IMG/VR virus record: IMGVR_UViG_3300032309_000911
Span: 1 to 64,000 of that record
Strand: one strand, 5' to 3'
Source of the DNA: a virus
Length of the DNA: 64,000 nt
A program made the translations under genes and the position numbers. Below are positions 7,138-14,714 of the stretch, in pieces. Below the pieces are notes generated by a model. That model searched no databases. It had not been told where the DNA came from and worked only from the letters and a program-made list of their open reading frames with translations. Every line of letters starts with the position of its first letter. Position 1 is the first letter of the stretch.

Positions 7138-7818
7138 ATGCCTAAAGAATTTAAATTTGTTAAAGTTGATCCTAAAGTTTTACCCGATACCAAAGGTAAA
7201 AATATAGATGGTATAAGATTTTACGAAATTGATGGTAAATCATATCCATCAGTAACTTCCGTATTATCATTACTTAAAAAAGATTCATTACAAGAATGGA
7301 GAAATAAAGTTGGCGAATCTGTTGCCAATTGGGAAATGGGTAGAGCTGCTAGACGTGGTAAAGCAATGCACACATTAGTTGAACAATATTTACAAAATTT
7401 AACACCATCAATCAGAGATGTATTACCATTAGGTTTATTTAAACTTATAAGACCTTATGTAGATCAAATTGATAATATAAAAATGTTAGAAACTATTATG
7501 TACAGTAAAAAGTTAACACTTGCTGGACAGGTGGACTGTATTGCTGAATATAATGGTAAATTATCTGTAATAGATTTCAAGTCGGCTAATAAAGAAAGAG
7601 AAGAAGGTTGGATAGAAAATTACTTCTTACAAACTACAGCCTATGCCATGATGTATGAAGAATTATATGGCGAAAAAATAGATCAATTAGTAGTTATATT
7701 GGCCTGTGAAGATGGTATAGCTCAGTGCTTTATTAAAAATAAAGCAGACTATGAAAAGAAACTTATAGAATCAGTACAAAACTTTTACACACATTTTAAT
7801 AATAAACAAAAATCCTAG
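7138..7818 (+). CDS. PD-(D/E)XK exonuclease, MGME1/RecB-like
   Basis: A 226-residue nuclease. 'LAGQVDCIAEYNGKLSVIDF' continues into 'KSA', providing D133, D146 and K148 of the PD-(D/E)XK core; H78 in 'GKAMHTLVEQY' and Q165/Y169 in 'LQTTAYA' are the accessory RecB-family motifs. The layout matches the phage relatives of mitochondrial MGME1, a single-strand DNA exonuclease. It probably processes DNA ends in replication, recombination or host DNA breakdown. The gene has its own promoter and is predicted to be leaderless; no Shine-Dalgarno sequence is visible. Confidence 0.85.
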   Translation: MPKEFKFVKVDPKVLPDTKGKNIDGIRFYEIDGKSYPSVTSVLSLLKKDSLQEWRNKVGESVANWEMGRAARRGKAMHTLVEQYLQNLTPSIRDVLPLGLFKLIRPYVDQIDNIKMLETIMYSKKLTLAGQVDCIAEYNGKLSVIDFKSANKEREEGWIENYFLQTTAYAMMYEELYGEKIDQLVVILACEDGIAQCFIKNKADYEKKLIESVQNFYTHFNNKQKS

Positions 7819-7910
7819 TAGTAAATTATTTTAATAAATTTTTGCAAAATAGAATAATTTTTTAAAATTTAAAAAAAAAATCTTATTTTTAACTTATTTT
7901 TCTATTTAAC

Positions 7911-7939
7911 TTGACTTTCACAGAAAATTATACTATATA
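7911..7939 (+). promoter_or_regulatory. Sigma70-type promoter for the rhodanese gene
   Basis: TTGACT (7911-7916), 17 bases, TATATA (7934-7939), inside a 141-base gap that is otherwise A/T runs. Unlike the neighbouring promoters it leaves a leader of about 14 bases, which contains AAGGAG (7948-7953) before the ATG at 7960. Confidence 0.75.
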
Positions 7940-7959
7940 TTATTATAAAGGAGAAAAAA

Positions 7960-8871
7960 ATGAATATAATTAAAACAATAGTCCTGATTTGGACATTTTT
8001 TATAACTACAGTGGCATACTCTAATGAATTTTTAGTAACTACTGATTGGTTAGAAAAAAATTTAAACAACCCTAAACTTCGTATTGTTGAAGTAAGTACA
8101 GATACTGGTGTTTATGAAAGAGGTCATATACAAGGTGCTGTAAATATAAAATGGCACACAGACTTAGTTGATCCTATAAAAAGAGATATTGCTAGTAAAG
8201 AAAATTTACAAAAAACATTACAAGCACTAGGTATTAACAACGATAGTACTATCGTTATTTATGGAGATAACAATAACTGGTTTGCTGCTTGGGGTGCTTG
8301 GGTATTTGATGTATATGGAATAAAAAATGTTAAGTTACTAGATGGTGGTAGAAAAAAATGGGAATCAGAAAAAAGACCATTGACGCCAGTTGCTACATCA
8401 GTTAAAACAGGTAACATTTTGTTGTCAAATGCTAATAATACTTTAAGAGCAAGACTAACAGATGTTGTAGAAGTTGCCAATAAAAAATCTAATACGATTT
8501 TAGTTGACATTAGATCACCTGATGAATATAGTGGTAAAATTTTTGCACCACCAGGAGTTCAAGAGTTAGCAATTAGAGCTGGTCATATTCCAGGTGCGGT
8601 CAATGTTCCTTGGGCATCAGCAGTTGCACCAGATGGAACTTTTAAGTCTAAAGAAGAACTTAAAAAAATATATGGTGATGTAGGTGTTGATGAAAAGAAA
8701 ACTATTATCACATATTGCAGAATAGGCGAAAGATCAAGTCATACTTGGTTTGCACTTAAAAAAATATTAGGTTATGAAGTGAGAAACTATGATGGTTCTT
8801 GGACAGAATATGGTAATTCAGTAGGCAATCCAGTAGCCAATCCAGCAGGTACAGTTTGGGGTGGCAAATAA
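7960..8871 (+). CDS. Secreted two-domain rhodanese (thiosulfate/mercaptopyruvate sulfurtransferase type)
   Basis: A 303-residue protein with a signal peptide (residues 1-21, cleavage near 'AYS-NEF'). Two rhodanese domains follow: an inactive N-terminal one ('GHIQGAVNI', 'LLDGGRKKW') and a C-terminal one with the active loop 'YCRIGERSS' (C253). The CRxGxRS loop favours thiosulfate sulfurtransferase over mercaptopyruvate sulfurtransferase, whose usual loop is CGSGVT. It would move sulfane sulfur in the periplasm. This is a metabolic gene rather than a phage core gene and was probably taken from a bacterial host; it has its own promoter, Shine-Dalgarno sequence and terminator. Confidence 0.88.
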   Translation: MNIIKTIVLIWTFFITTVAYSNEFLVTTDWLEKNLNNPKLRIVEVSTDTGVYERGHIQGAVNIKWHTDLVDPIKRDIASKENLQKTLQALGINNDSTIVIYGDNNNWFAAWGAWVFDVYGIKNVKLLDGGRKKWESEKRPLTPVATSVKTGNILLSNANNTLRARLTDVVEVANKKSNTILVDIRSPDEYSGKIFAPPGVQELAIRAGHIPGAVNVPWASAVAPDGTFKSKEELKKIYGDVGVDEKKTIITYCRIGERSSHTWFALKKILGYEVRNYDGSWTEYGNSVGNPVANPAGTVWGGK

Positions 8872-8876
8872 CATTG

Positions 8877-8905
8877 ATGAGGTATGCAAAAATAACATAC
8901 CTCAT
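8877..8905 (+). terminator. Terminator hairpin after the rhodanese gene
   Basis: ATGAGGTATG (8877-8886) and CATACCTCAT (8896-8905) form a perfect 10-base-pair stem with a 9-base A-rich loop. No long T-run follows. It isolates the rhodanese gene as a single-gene unit. Confidence 0.75.
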
Positions 8906-8919
8906 ATGTTAAAATTACA

Positions 8920-8927
8920 TATAAATA
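8920..8927 (+). promoter_or_regulatory. T4-type late promoter
   Basis: Exact TATAAATA. The expected start is the A of the ATG at 8933, so the transcript would be leaderless. It follows directly after the rhodanese terminator. Confidence 0.75.
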
Positions 8928-8932
8928 ATATT

Positions 8933-9127
8933 ATGATAGAAAGATTAAAAGATTTAATAGCTAAAAATCACGCTGATAAACAGGTGCAAAAAAAGAATGA
9001 TATTCTATTGAAGAATAGAAAAGAAGTTGAAATTAATGGTAATGGTACTTCTGGTTACACAATAAAAGAAGGCGAACATAAAGGCACCGTACTAGGCCAC
9101 ATTACTAGAAGTCCCAAAGTAATATAA
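8933..9127 (+). CDS. 64-residue hypothetical protein, predicted leaderless late gene
   Basis: Start chosen at 8933 (MIERLKDLIAKNHADK...), the ATG that coincides with the predicted start of the late promoter. Longer in-frame starts at 8906 and 8861 would lie within or upstream of the terminator hairpin. The product is charged, with an N-terminal helix and a C-terminal Gly-rich beta segment ('GNGTSGYTIKEGEHKGTVLG'). No family recognised. Confidence 0.62.
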   Translation: MIERLKDLIAKNHADKQVQKKNDILLKNRKEVEINGNGTSGYTIKEGEHKGTVLGHITRSPKVI

Positions 9128-9131
9128 CTGG

Positions 9132-9159
9132 TTGACAAATACTCCATTTTGTGTATAAT
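9132..9159 (+). promoter_or_regulatory. Sigma70 promoter (TTGACA-16-TATAAT)
   Basis: TTGACA (9132-9137), 16 bases, TATAAT (9154-9159). The start near 9166 gives a short leader holding AAGGAG (9177-9182) before the ATG at 9189. Confidence 0.82.
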
Positions 9160-9188
9160 ATAATTATTAACTAAACAAGGAGTAAATA

Positions 9189-9368
9189 ATGTTTACTACA
9201 AGAAATCTAATTATCGCTGCTGCTGTTGTGGTAGTTTTAGTATTAGGTTATATTGCATTTAAACCTTCTAAAAAGGTTGATGTAACGCCTACTAAACCAG
9301 CTGCAACACAACAAGTTGCCCCAGCAAAACCTGCTGAGCCAGCTAAAAAAGACGAAAAGAAGAAGTAG
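9189..9368 (+). CDS. 59-residue single-span membrane protein with Pro/Ala/Lys tail
   Basis: Residues ~7-24 ('LIIAAAVVVVLVLGYIAF') form one membrane span. The remaining residues are a low-complexity tail of PAKPAEPAKK type, resembling the periplasm-spanning linkers of small inner-membrane proteins. It has its own consensus promoter, a good Shine-Dalgarno sequence and a terminator, which points to strong single-gene expression. Function unknown; interference with the host envelope is a guess. Confidence 0.72.
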   Translation: MFTTRNLIIAAAVVVVLVLGYIAFKPSKKVDVTPTKPAATQQVAPAKPAEPAKKDEKKK

Positions 9369-9380
9369 TTAATTAAAAAT

Positions 9381-9402
9381 CTGGAGGGGTTAAACCCTCC
9401 AG
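9381..9402 (+). terminator. GC-rich terminator hairpin
   Basis: CTGGAGGG (9381-9388) pairs with CCCTCCAG (9395-9402) around GTTAAA. One of the few GC-rich hairpins in the window; it separates the small membrane gene from the late promoter four bases further on. Confidence 0.78.
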
Positions 9403-9405
9403 ATG

Positions 9406-9413
9406 TATAAATA
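9406..9413 (+). promoter_or_regulatory. T4-type late promoter
   Basis: Exact TATAAATA, followed by a leader of about 30 bases with AAAGGAG before the ATG at 9449. Confidence 0.8.
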
Positions 9414-9448
9414 GAAATGCTATTAACACACACACAAAGGAGAAAAAA

Positions 9449-9787
9449 ATGGCAACAACATCAAAAAACGGATATGAAATCCGATCAGACCTATTAGGTC
9501 TAGCAAAACAAATCGTTGATTTTAATTTTCAAGCTCAAGTAACTAGTTTTGAATATAAAATTAAAAAAGACGGCGACCAAGTAGTGCAAGAGTTTAAAGT
9601 ACCAACACTTCAAGCAACAGACATTATTAATATTGCAAAACAATTTAATGATTTTGTTACAAATGGTGATGTAATGAAACAAGCACAAGAAAATCTAGAA
9701 AAAGTACAAGAGTTGGTAAAACCTTATGCTGAAGCATATCAAAATACAGTAAAAGCATTTTACCCAAATTTAAAGAACGGTAAGTAA
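9449..9787 (+). CDS. Conserved T4-like marine phage hypothetical protein
   Basis: A 112-residue soluble, largely helical protein. The opening 'NGYEIRSDLLGLAKQIVDFN' and 'VPTLQATDIINIAKQFNDFV' follow a pattern seen in many cyanophage hypotheticals. A late promoter, a strong Shine-Dalgarno sequence and the terminator upstream suggest abundant late expression. Function unknown. Confidence 0.75.
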   Translation: MATTSKNGYEIRSDLLGLAKQIVDFNFQAQVTSFEYKIKKDGDQVVQEFKVPTLQATDIINIAKQFNDFVTNGDVMKQAQENLEKVQELVKPYAEAYQNTVKAFYPNLKNGK

Positions 9788-9788
9788 T

Positions 9789-9950
9789 ATGTTTCCATAT
9801 AACCCTTGCGAAAACAAATGGTTATCTGATAGTAAAAAAGGTGGTCAAGTTGATAAGAAACCTGGCCATCTTTTACCAGGTCAATCTTTTATAAATTATT
9901 TGAAAGATAAACTTAAAAAAAAACACTACCTATTATTTAAAAAGAACTAA
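9789..9950 (+). CDS. 53-residue basic protein
   Basis: ATG at 9789 is one base after the previous stop. The protein starts 'MFPYNPCENKW', has a Gly/Pro centre ('KKPGHLLPGQSF') and ends in a lysine-rich helix. No family recognised; the coding reading is supported by tight packing between neighbours. Confidence 0.6.
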   Translation: MFPYNPCENKWLSDSKKGGQVDKKPGHLLPGQSFINYLKDKLKKKHYLLFKKN

Positions 9951-9958
9951 ATATAATT

Positions 9959-10156
9959 ATGATAAAAACAATTATTGTTACTACTATATTAATACTATTA
10001 GCATTAGCAATTATAGGTGTTATACGTTCCGATAATACACAATTTACATTGTTAAAAGCATCACCAGAAATTGATCGTAAAGAAAAGATAGCATTTAAGT
10101 TTATGTTAATGATGATAATACTTTTTGTATTATTGTTCATCACTTCTTGGTTCTAA
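9959..10156 (+). CDS. Two-span small membrane protein
   Basis: A 65-residue protein with spans at residues ~3-21 and ~45-63 separated by a charged loop ('RSDNTQFTLLKASPEIDRKEK'-like region). Family unknown. It lies between the late 9449 unit and the gp33 promoter. Confidence 0.7.
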   Translation: MIKTIIVTTILILLALAIIGVIRSDNTQFTLLKASPEIDRKEKIAFKFMLMMIILFVLLFITSWF

Positions 10157-10165
10157 AGAATTTAC

Positions 10166-10194
10166 TTGACATTCTTTATAATATATGATATAAT
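10166..10194 (+). promoter_or_regulatory. Consensus sigma70 promoter of gp33 (TTGACA-17-TATAAT)
   Basis: TTGACA (10166-10171), 17 bases, TATAAT (10189-10194): a second perfect consensus promoter. Counting seven bases from the -10 box places the start on the A of the gp33 ATG (10201), i.e. a leaderless mRNA for the late-transcription factor. Confidence 0.88.
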
Positions 10195-10200
10195 TATATA

Positions 10201-10413
10201 ATGAACTCAAAAGAATTTTCTTTAAAGATAGAACAGTTAGTAAAAGAAAAAAAAGGCATTTCTCACATGGATGCTGTAATTTTATATTGTGAAGAAAACG
10301 ATATAGATCCTTCTACAGTTGCATCTTTATTAACAAAAGCATTAAAAGATAAAATAACAGTAGAAGCTCAAAATTTAAATTATATTCCTAAAACTGGACA
10401 GTTGCCAGTGTAA
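10201..10413 (+). CDS. 33: gp33-like late-transcription coactivator
   Basis: A 70-residue protein. 'SHMDAVILYCEENDIDPSTV' followed by a 'LLTKALKDKITVEAQNLNYI' segment aligns by pattern with T4 gp33 ('...YLEATTAFLEENSI...'), which binds the RNA polymerase flap and links it to the sliding clamp for late transcription. T4 gp33 is 112 residues; this one lacks most of the N-terminal extension. Its place directly before gp59 and close to gp32 repeats the T4 order 33-59-32, which strengthens the call. It would activate the TATAAATA promoters found across this window. Confidence 0.82.
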   Translation: MNSKEFSLKIEQLVKEKKGISHMDAVILYCEENDIDPSTVASLLTKALKDKITVEAQNLNYIPKTGQLPV

Positions 10414-10415
10414 TC

Positions 10416-11024
10416 ATGGTCAATGGATTTGATGTATATAAAATATATCTTGCAGTTAAATTACACTTTACAACGGATAGTTATGATTACCATAAATATG
10501 AAGGAAAGGTTAATTGTAAACTAGAAACTTTTACCAAGAACAATGCTAGATATTTTTTTCATAAACTTGGAACCAAATATAATAAAGATGATATATTATG
10601 CTTTTTTGTCGCTAATTTTTTATCTGATAGTAACAAGTGGATAGGAGACCTTACAAGAAATGATGGACAAGATGTGTACCTTGATTGGAAAAAACGTAAT
10701 GAAGCCTTTGATTACCATTTTAGAAGTGATTGCTTATATATTATCAATGACTTTACTAATAAGCACCTTTCTTTTGATGATGGTTTTAACTCTTTTGGTG
10801 GGCAGCATCCTAGATTTTTTCAGTTGGTTTTATCAAAAAATATATCCTACGAAAGTGCAATAGTCTTTAATGAGATTTTAGGATTTAGTAAACGTTGGGA
10901 TAAAGAAATTACTGAAAAGGTGGTTTGGCCTATTCATTCAAAAAGAATAAAGAAATATACACCTTTTGTTAAATATAATCTTACGACAGTAAAATTGATA
11001 CTGAAAGAAATATTTGTAAAATGA
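10416..11024 (+). CDS. 59: gp59-like helicase loader
   Basis: A 202-residue protein (T4 gp59 is 217). 'GFDVYKIYLAVKLHFTT' and 'YHKYEGKVNC', then 'ARYFFHKLGTKY' and 'FFVANFLSDSNKWIGDL', are typical of gp59, which loads the gp41 helicase onto gp32-coated forked DNA. The position between gp33 and gp32 agrees. No Shine-Dalgarno sequence is evident; it starts two bases after the gp33 stop. Confidence 0.88.
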   Translation: MVNGFDVYKIYLAVKLHFTTDSYDYHKYEGKVNCKLETFTKNNARYFFHKLGTKYNKDDILCFFVANFLSDSNKWIGDLTRNDGQDVYLDWKKRNEAFDYHFRSDCLYIINDFTNKHLSFDDGFNSFGGQHPRFFQLVLSKNISYESAIVFNEILGFSKRWDKEITEKVVWPIHSKRIKKYTPFVKYNLTTVKLILKEIFVK

Positions 11025-11248
11025 ATAAAATAAAATGGACAGGAGCATCACTTAATATTACAGCTTCTATAATACAGGCCACAGCTATCGTTTCATTACA
11101 ATGGATTGCATGGATATTTTTAATATTATCTGTAATTATATGGGGTTATGTTGCTTATAAAGAAAAAGATTTTGCAAGATTAACACAACAAACAGTTTTT
11201 ATAGTAATTGCAAGTATAGCATTATATAATTGGTTAAAACATGTCTAA
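11021..11248 (+). CDS. Three-span small membrane protein
   Basis: A 75-residue hydrophobic protein with spans near residues 8-26, 28-46 and 56-73. ATGA overlap with gp59 and an 8-base overlap with the next gene place it firmly in the operon. No family recognised. Confidence 0.68.
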   Translation: MNKIKWTGASLNITASIIQATAIVSLQWIAWIFLILSVIIWGYVAYKEKDFARLTQQTVFIVIASIALYNWLKHV

Positions 11249-12077
11249 TATATTTTTAATAGGTAATGGTGAAAGTAGAAAAGGTTTTAATTTAGACACA
11301 TTAAAAACTTACGGCAAAGTTTATGGTTGCAATGCTCTTTACAGAGAATATAAACCAGATGTACTAATATCAGTTGATCATGGTATAATGCACGAGATAT
11401 ATCATAGTGGTTACTGTTATGATAATGAAACTTGGTTTAGAGATTGGACTAGATGTCCAGATTTTATGTATGAGAGTTTAGTTTATGCTGGCCTTTCTAA
11501 AATAGATATAGATGAAATAAATAAATGGCATGTTAAAAATGAAAATGCAAAAACAGATGAAAAAGAATTTGTTATGCACGGTGCCAATTTATCAGGTCTT
11601 GTAACAATATTAAATAAAGATAAATCTAAATTTCAAAAAAATATAAATTCAAATCAATTGTGTATTAGTTGGGTTAAAGAAAATGATAAGGCTCATAATA
11701 TAAATGATGTAATGCCTGGAAATAGAGATTTAGGATGGGCGGCTGGTCCTACTTCTGGTTACATTGCAGTTAAAAATGAAAAACCTAAAAATGTTTATTT
11801 AATAGGACACGATTTAGTAAGTAATAATAACCTTGTAAATAATCTTTATAAAGGAACAAAACACTATGTTATACCTGAACATCAAGAAACACCAGCAATT
11901 AATTGGATAGTACAATGGAAAGATTTGTTTATTACAAATCCTGATATATCATTCTATAAAGTAAATAAAGAAGTAGATGGTGTTGATAAAGTTAATCAAA
12001 GAATTAATGAATGGCATACTGTAAAAAATTTGAAGTATATTGATTATAGTCAGCTTGACAAAATACTTAAATCGTGA
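11241..12077 (+). CDS. Rossmann-like 'IGNGESRKG' protein, possibly glycosyltransferase-related
   Basis: A 278-residue protein opening 'MSNIFLIGNGESRKGFNLD', a glycine-rich nucleotide-binding type loop, then 'VYGCNALYREYKPDVLISVD', 'AAGPTSGYIAV' and 'NVYLIGHDL'. The pattern is found in phage hypotheticals and is reminiscent of DUF115/GT42-like folds (sugar-nucleotide-using enzymes), but no catalytic residue can be assigned. The 3' end of this gene contains the promoter for the next one. Confidence 0.6.
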   Translation: MSNIFLIGNGESRKGFNLDTLKTYGKVYGCNALYREYKPDVLISVDHGIMHEIYHSGYCYDNETWFRDWTRCPDFMYESLVYAGLSKIDIDEINKWHVKNENAKTDEKEFVMHGANLSGLVTILNKDKSKFQKNINSNQLCISWVKENDKAHNINDVMPGNRDLGWAAGPTSGYIAVKNEKPKNVYLIGHDLVSNNNLVNNLYKGTKHYVIPEHQETPAINWIVQWKDLFITNPDISFYKVNKEVDGVDKVNQRINEWHTVKNLKYIDYSQLDKILKS

Positions 12078-12083
12078 TATATT
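12055..12083 (+). promoter_or_regulatory. Sigma70 promoter inside the end of the previous gene
   Basis: TTGACA (12055-12060), 17 bases, TATATT (12078-12083). The start predicted at 12090 is the A of the next ATG, again a leaderless arrangement. Confidence 0.82.
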
Positions 12084-12089
12084 GAAAAT

Positions 12090-12221
12090 ATGTATATTAG
12101 AATATTAGATTATTTAATTGGTACATTGACCAATTTAAGAAAAAAAGCAAGAACGCCTAATCTTAAAGGTAGTATGACGGTTAAGGAATGGGCATCTAAG
12201 AACAAAAAGTCATATAAATAA
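12090..12221 (+). CDS. 43-residue basic protein, predicted leaderless
   Basis: A short basic protein ('YIRILDYLIGTLTNLRKKAR', then 'MTVKEWASKNKKSYK'). It coincides exactly with a strong sigma70 promoter, and its last codons contain the late promoter for gp32. Family unknown. Confidence 0.65.
   Translation: MYIRILDYLIGTLTNLRKKARTPNLKGSMTVKEWASKNKKSYK
12213..12220 (+). promoter_or_regulatory. T4-type late promoter of gp32
   Basis: Exact TATAAATA spanning the stop codon region of the 43-residue gene. It leaves a leader of about 47 bases before gp32, which contains GGAG ahead of the ATG. Confidence 0.78.
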
Positions 12222-12272
12222 TAATGATAGCGATTATACAGCTAACACAAATACAAACATACGGAGAATACA

Positions 12273-13169
12273 ATGGACTTTAATACATTAAAAACAAGCC
12301 ACTCTAACTTTGATAAACTTACCAAAGCATTAGAAGCTAACCTCAATCCTGAGGATATTAATAAAACATCAAAAGACAAATATACAGACGATAGAATATG
12401 GAAACCAGAACTAGATAAAACTGGTAGTGGTTATGCCGTTATTCGTTTCTTACCTGCTTCTGAAAAAGAAGAAATGCCATGGGTAAGAGTTTGGTCTCAT
12501 GCCTTTCAAGATAAAGGTGGTTGGTATATTGAAAACTCATTAACAACTTTAAATCAAAAAGATCCTGTTAGTGAAGAAAATACTAGACTATGGAATTCAG
12601 GTGTTGAATCTGATAAAGAGATAGCAAGAAAAAGAAAAAGAAAATTATCTTACTACTCTAATATATTGGTTGTTAGTGATCCTGCTCATCCAGAAAATGA
12701 AGGTAAAACATTTATATTCAAATATGGTAAAAAAATATTTGATAAGATTACCGAAGCAATGCAACCAGCATTTGAAGATGAACAGCCAATTAATCCATTT
12801 GATTTTTGGAAAGGTGCAAACTTTAAACTGAAAATCAGAAAAGTTGATGGTTATTGGAACTATGACAAATCTGAATTTGAGCCTGTTAAGGCAGTTGCTG
12901 ATAATGATGAGAAGATTAAAGCAATCTGGTCTAAACAGTACCCTCTAATGCCTTTCTTGGCCCCTAGTAATTTTAAGACCTATGATGAACTCAAAGAGAA
13001 ACTGAATAGGGTAATTACGGGAACTAGAAGTGCTGCAACTATTGAAAGCGCCGAACTCCCTCCGGTTAAATCCAATGGTTCAGTAAAAAGTAATGGTAAA
13101 ACTACTCAATCTGCTGTTGATGATGACGATACGTTATCTTACTTTAGTAAATTGGCAGATGACGAGTAA
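12273..13169 (+). CDS. 32: gp32-like single-stranded DNA-binding protein
   Basis: A 298-residue protein (T4 gp32 is 301). N-terminal basic cooperativity segment; core with 'GGWYIENSLTTLNQKDPV', 'RKRKRKLSYYSNILVVSDP' and 'ENEGKTFIFKYGKKIFDKI'; very acidic C-terminal tail 'DDDDTLSYFSKLADDE' of the type that recruits partner proteins. It coats single-stranded DNA in replication and recombination. There is no cysteine anywhere, so the zinc ribbon of T4 gp32 (H64, C77, C87, C90) is lost, as in cyanophage relatives. It follows gp33 and gp59 and ends at a strong terminator. Confidence 0.95.
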   Translation: MDFNTLKTSHSNFDKLTKALEANLNPEDINKTSKDKYTDDRIWKPELDKTGSGYAVIRFLPASEKEEMPWVRVWSHAFQDKGGWYIENSLTTLNQKDPVSEENTRLWNSGVESDKEIARKRKRKLSYYSNILVVSDPAHPENEGKTFIFKYGKKIFDKITEAMQPAFEDEQPINPFDFWKGANFKLKIRKVDGYWNYDKSEFEPVKAVADNDEKIKAIWSKQYPLMPFLAPSNFKTYDELKEKLNRVITGTRSAATIESAELPPVKSNGSVKSNGKTTQSAVDDDDTLSYFSKLADDE

Positions 13170-13192
13170 AATCTCTCTCTACTAATACTTTG

Positions 13193-13216
13193 ATGGTGGC
13201 CAGAAATGGCCACCAT
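13193..13216. terminator. Strong bidirectional terminator (GAAA tetraloop)
   Basis: ATGGTGGCCA (13193-13202), loop GAAA, TGGCCACCAT (13207-13216): a perfect 10-base-pair stem capped by a GNRA tetraloop, followed by TTTAAA. It sits exactly between the convergent gp32 and the minus-strand tail gene ending at 13217 and should stop transcription from both sides. Confidence 0.88.
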
Positions 13217-14707
13217 TTAAACCGATACTGATGGTGCGTTTAAATTAATAAATGTACGATCAAAATTAGAAACTTCCATATTCATCACTGTAGGACTAGA
13301 TTGATTGACGTTTGATACTGTATTGTTAGGTGCAATTAAAGTGTTATTATTAGATGTTGGTTGTTTCATATAATCTTTACTACCATTAATTAAAGATTCT
13401 TGTAATTTATTTCTTTCCATTAATGGAATAATATTTTTTGATGGAGTGGTTGTTGTATCAGGAGAATACATATCTGTAAAATTTTGTTTTTCAATTTTAG
13501 GTATAGTATCTTTAGATTTATTATAATCATATAATTTTTTAGCACCAAAACCTAAAGCACCAACACCTGCTATACCAGCAATAGCACCTAATATTCCTGG
13601 ACTTGCTAATGCACCTAAACCACCAATCGCCGAACCAGCACCTCTAGCAACACCTGCAGCTGCACTACCCACACCACCTCTGCCACCAAATCCTAATAAA
13701 TTACCAATAGAACCACCAATACTTTTCATACCATTACCTAAAAATTTCATTCCACTAGTAAATAAATTAAGTACTTTGTTTAAACCTGTAAATTTATTTG
13801 TTATACTTAATATTTCCTGACCCATACCTTTAAAGTATCTAAACATTTCTACAGGCTGCATTAAACCCTGTTTCATTGTACTAAAAACAGAACCAATAGT
13901 TTCTCCTATTGGGCCAGTTGTTTGCATTTTATTTTCAGGTGTAACACCCATTGCAGATTTTCTTTTTTCTAAACCAGATTCAAGTTTAGATAATCTTACT
14001 CTATTTTTAGCTAACTGTTCACCTTGTTGAGGTGATAATTCACCTCTTCTAAGTGCTTTTTCTTCTTCAATTATTTTCTTTTTATATTCATTAATTTGTT
14101 TTTCTTTTAATAATAGTTTTTCTTTTTCTAATTTTTCATCTTTAAATGATTTGATTTGTAATTTACCAGTTTCTCTATTAATAAAAGTTAATATGCCTTG
14201 TTGTCTTAATATTTCTTGTTGTTTAAGAGATTCAACAATTTTTTCTTTTAAAATTTCTTTTTCTTGGTTGCGTTGTTCTTTTCTATCATTAGTAATTCTT
14301 ATTAACTTATCAAGATTTACTGATAATTCTTTACTAAAATTTTTAAGATTTATACCAAATCTTTGTTGTAAAGTTTCAATCATATCTAAAGCTCTAGATT
14401 GATCATCTTCTTTAGAAGATTTTAATAATTCACCTATTTTAAATAATTCACTTTCAATTGAAGGAACAATTGCTTTAGTGCTTGATACTATTGTTGTTTG
14501 AACTTTATCTACGATTGTTTGAGTAATACTTCTAATGGCCTTTGTAAGAGTTTCAGACCCTATTGTACCACCAGATTGTTCGGCATATTCTTTAACTGAT
14601 CTTAATAGACCTGCTTTTTTCAATAAATCGCCTCTACCCATACCTACTTCTTCAGGCCTTTTACCTATTGCCAAATAATCTGAATCGTCTATAAAATCTT
14701 TAGCCAT
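13217..14707 (-). CDS. Tail/baseplate-associated structural protein with coiled coil and Gly-rich segment
   Basis: A 496-residue protein: an N-terminal helical region, a long charged coiled coil (~150-260), a Gly/Ala-rich hydrophobic stretch (~330-400, e.g. 'GSAIGGLGALASPGILGAIA'), and a C-terminal Asn/Ser/Thr-rich part ending 'DRTFINLNAPSVSV'. It is last in a minus-strand operon with the holin-like gene, gp26 and gp54, so a virion tail role is likely. A gp29-like (tape measure/hub) function is possible by position only; no family motif settles it. Confidence 0.6.
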   Translation of the reverse strand: MAKDFIDDSDYLAIGKRPEEVGMGRGDLLKKAGLLRSVKEYAEQSGGTIGSETLTKAIRSITQTIVDKVQTTIVSSTKAIVPSIESELFKIGELLKSSKEDDQSRALDMIETLQQRFGINLKNFSKELSVNLDKLIRITNDRKEQRNQEKEILKEKIVESLKQQEILRQQGILTFINRETGKLQIKSFKDEKLEKEKLLLKEKQINEYKKKIIEEEKALRRGELSPQQGEQLAKNRVRLSKLESGLEKRKSAMGVTPENKMQTTGPIGETIGSVFSTMKQGLMQPVEMFRYFKGMGQEILSITNKFTGLNKVLNLFTSGMKFLGNGMKSIGGSIGNLLGFGGRGGVGSAAAGVARGAGSAIGGLGALASPGILGAIAGIAGVGALGFGAKKLYDYNKSKDTIPKIEKQNFTDMYSPDTTTTPSKNIIPLMERNKLQESLINGSKDYMKQPTSNNNTLIAPNNTVSNVNQSSPTVMNMEVSNFDRTFINLNAPSVSV

Positions 14708-14714
14708 CTAGTTG

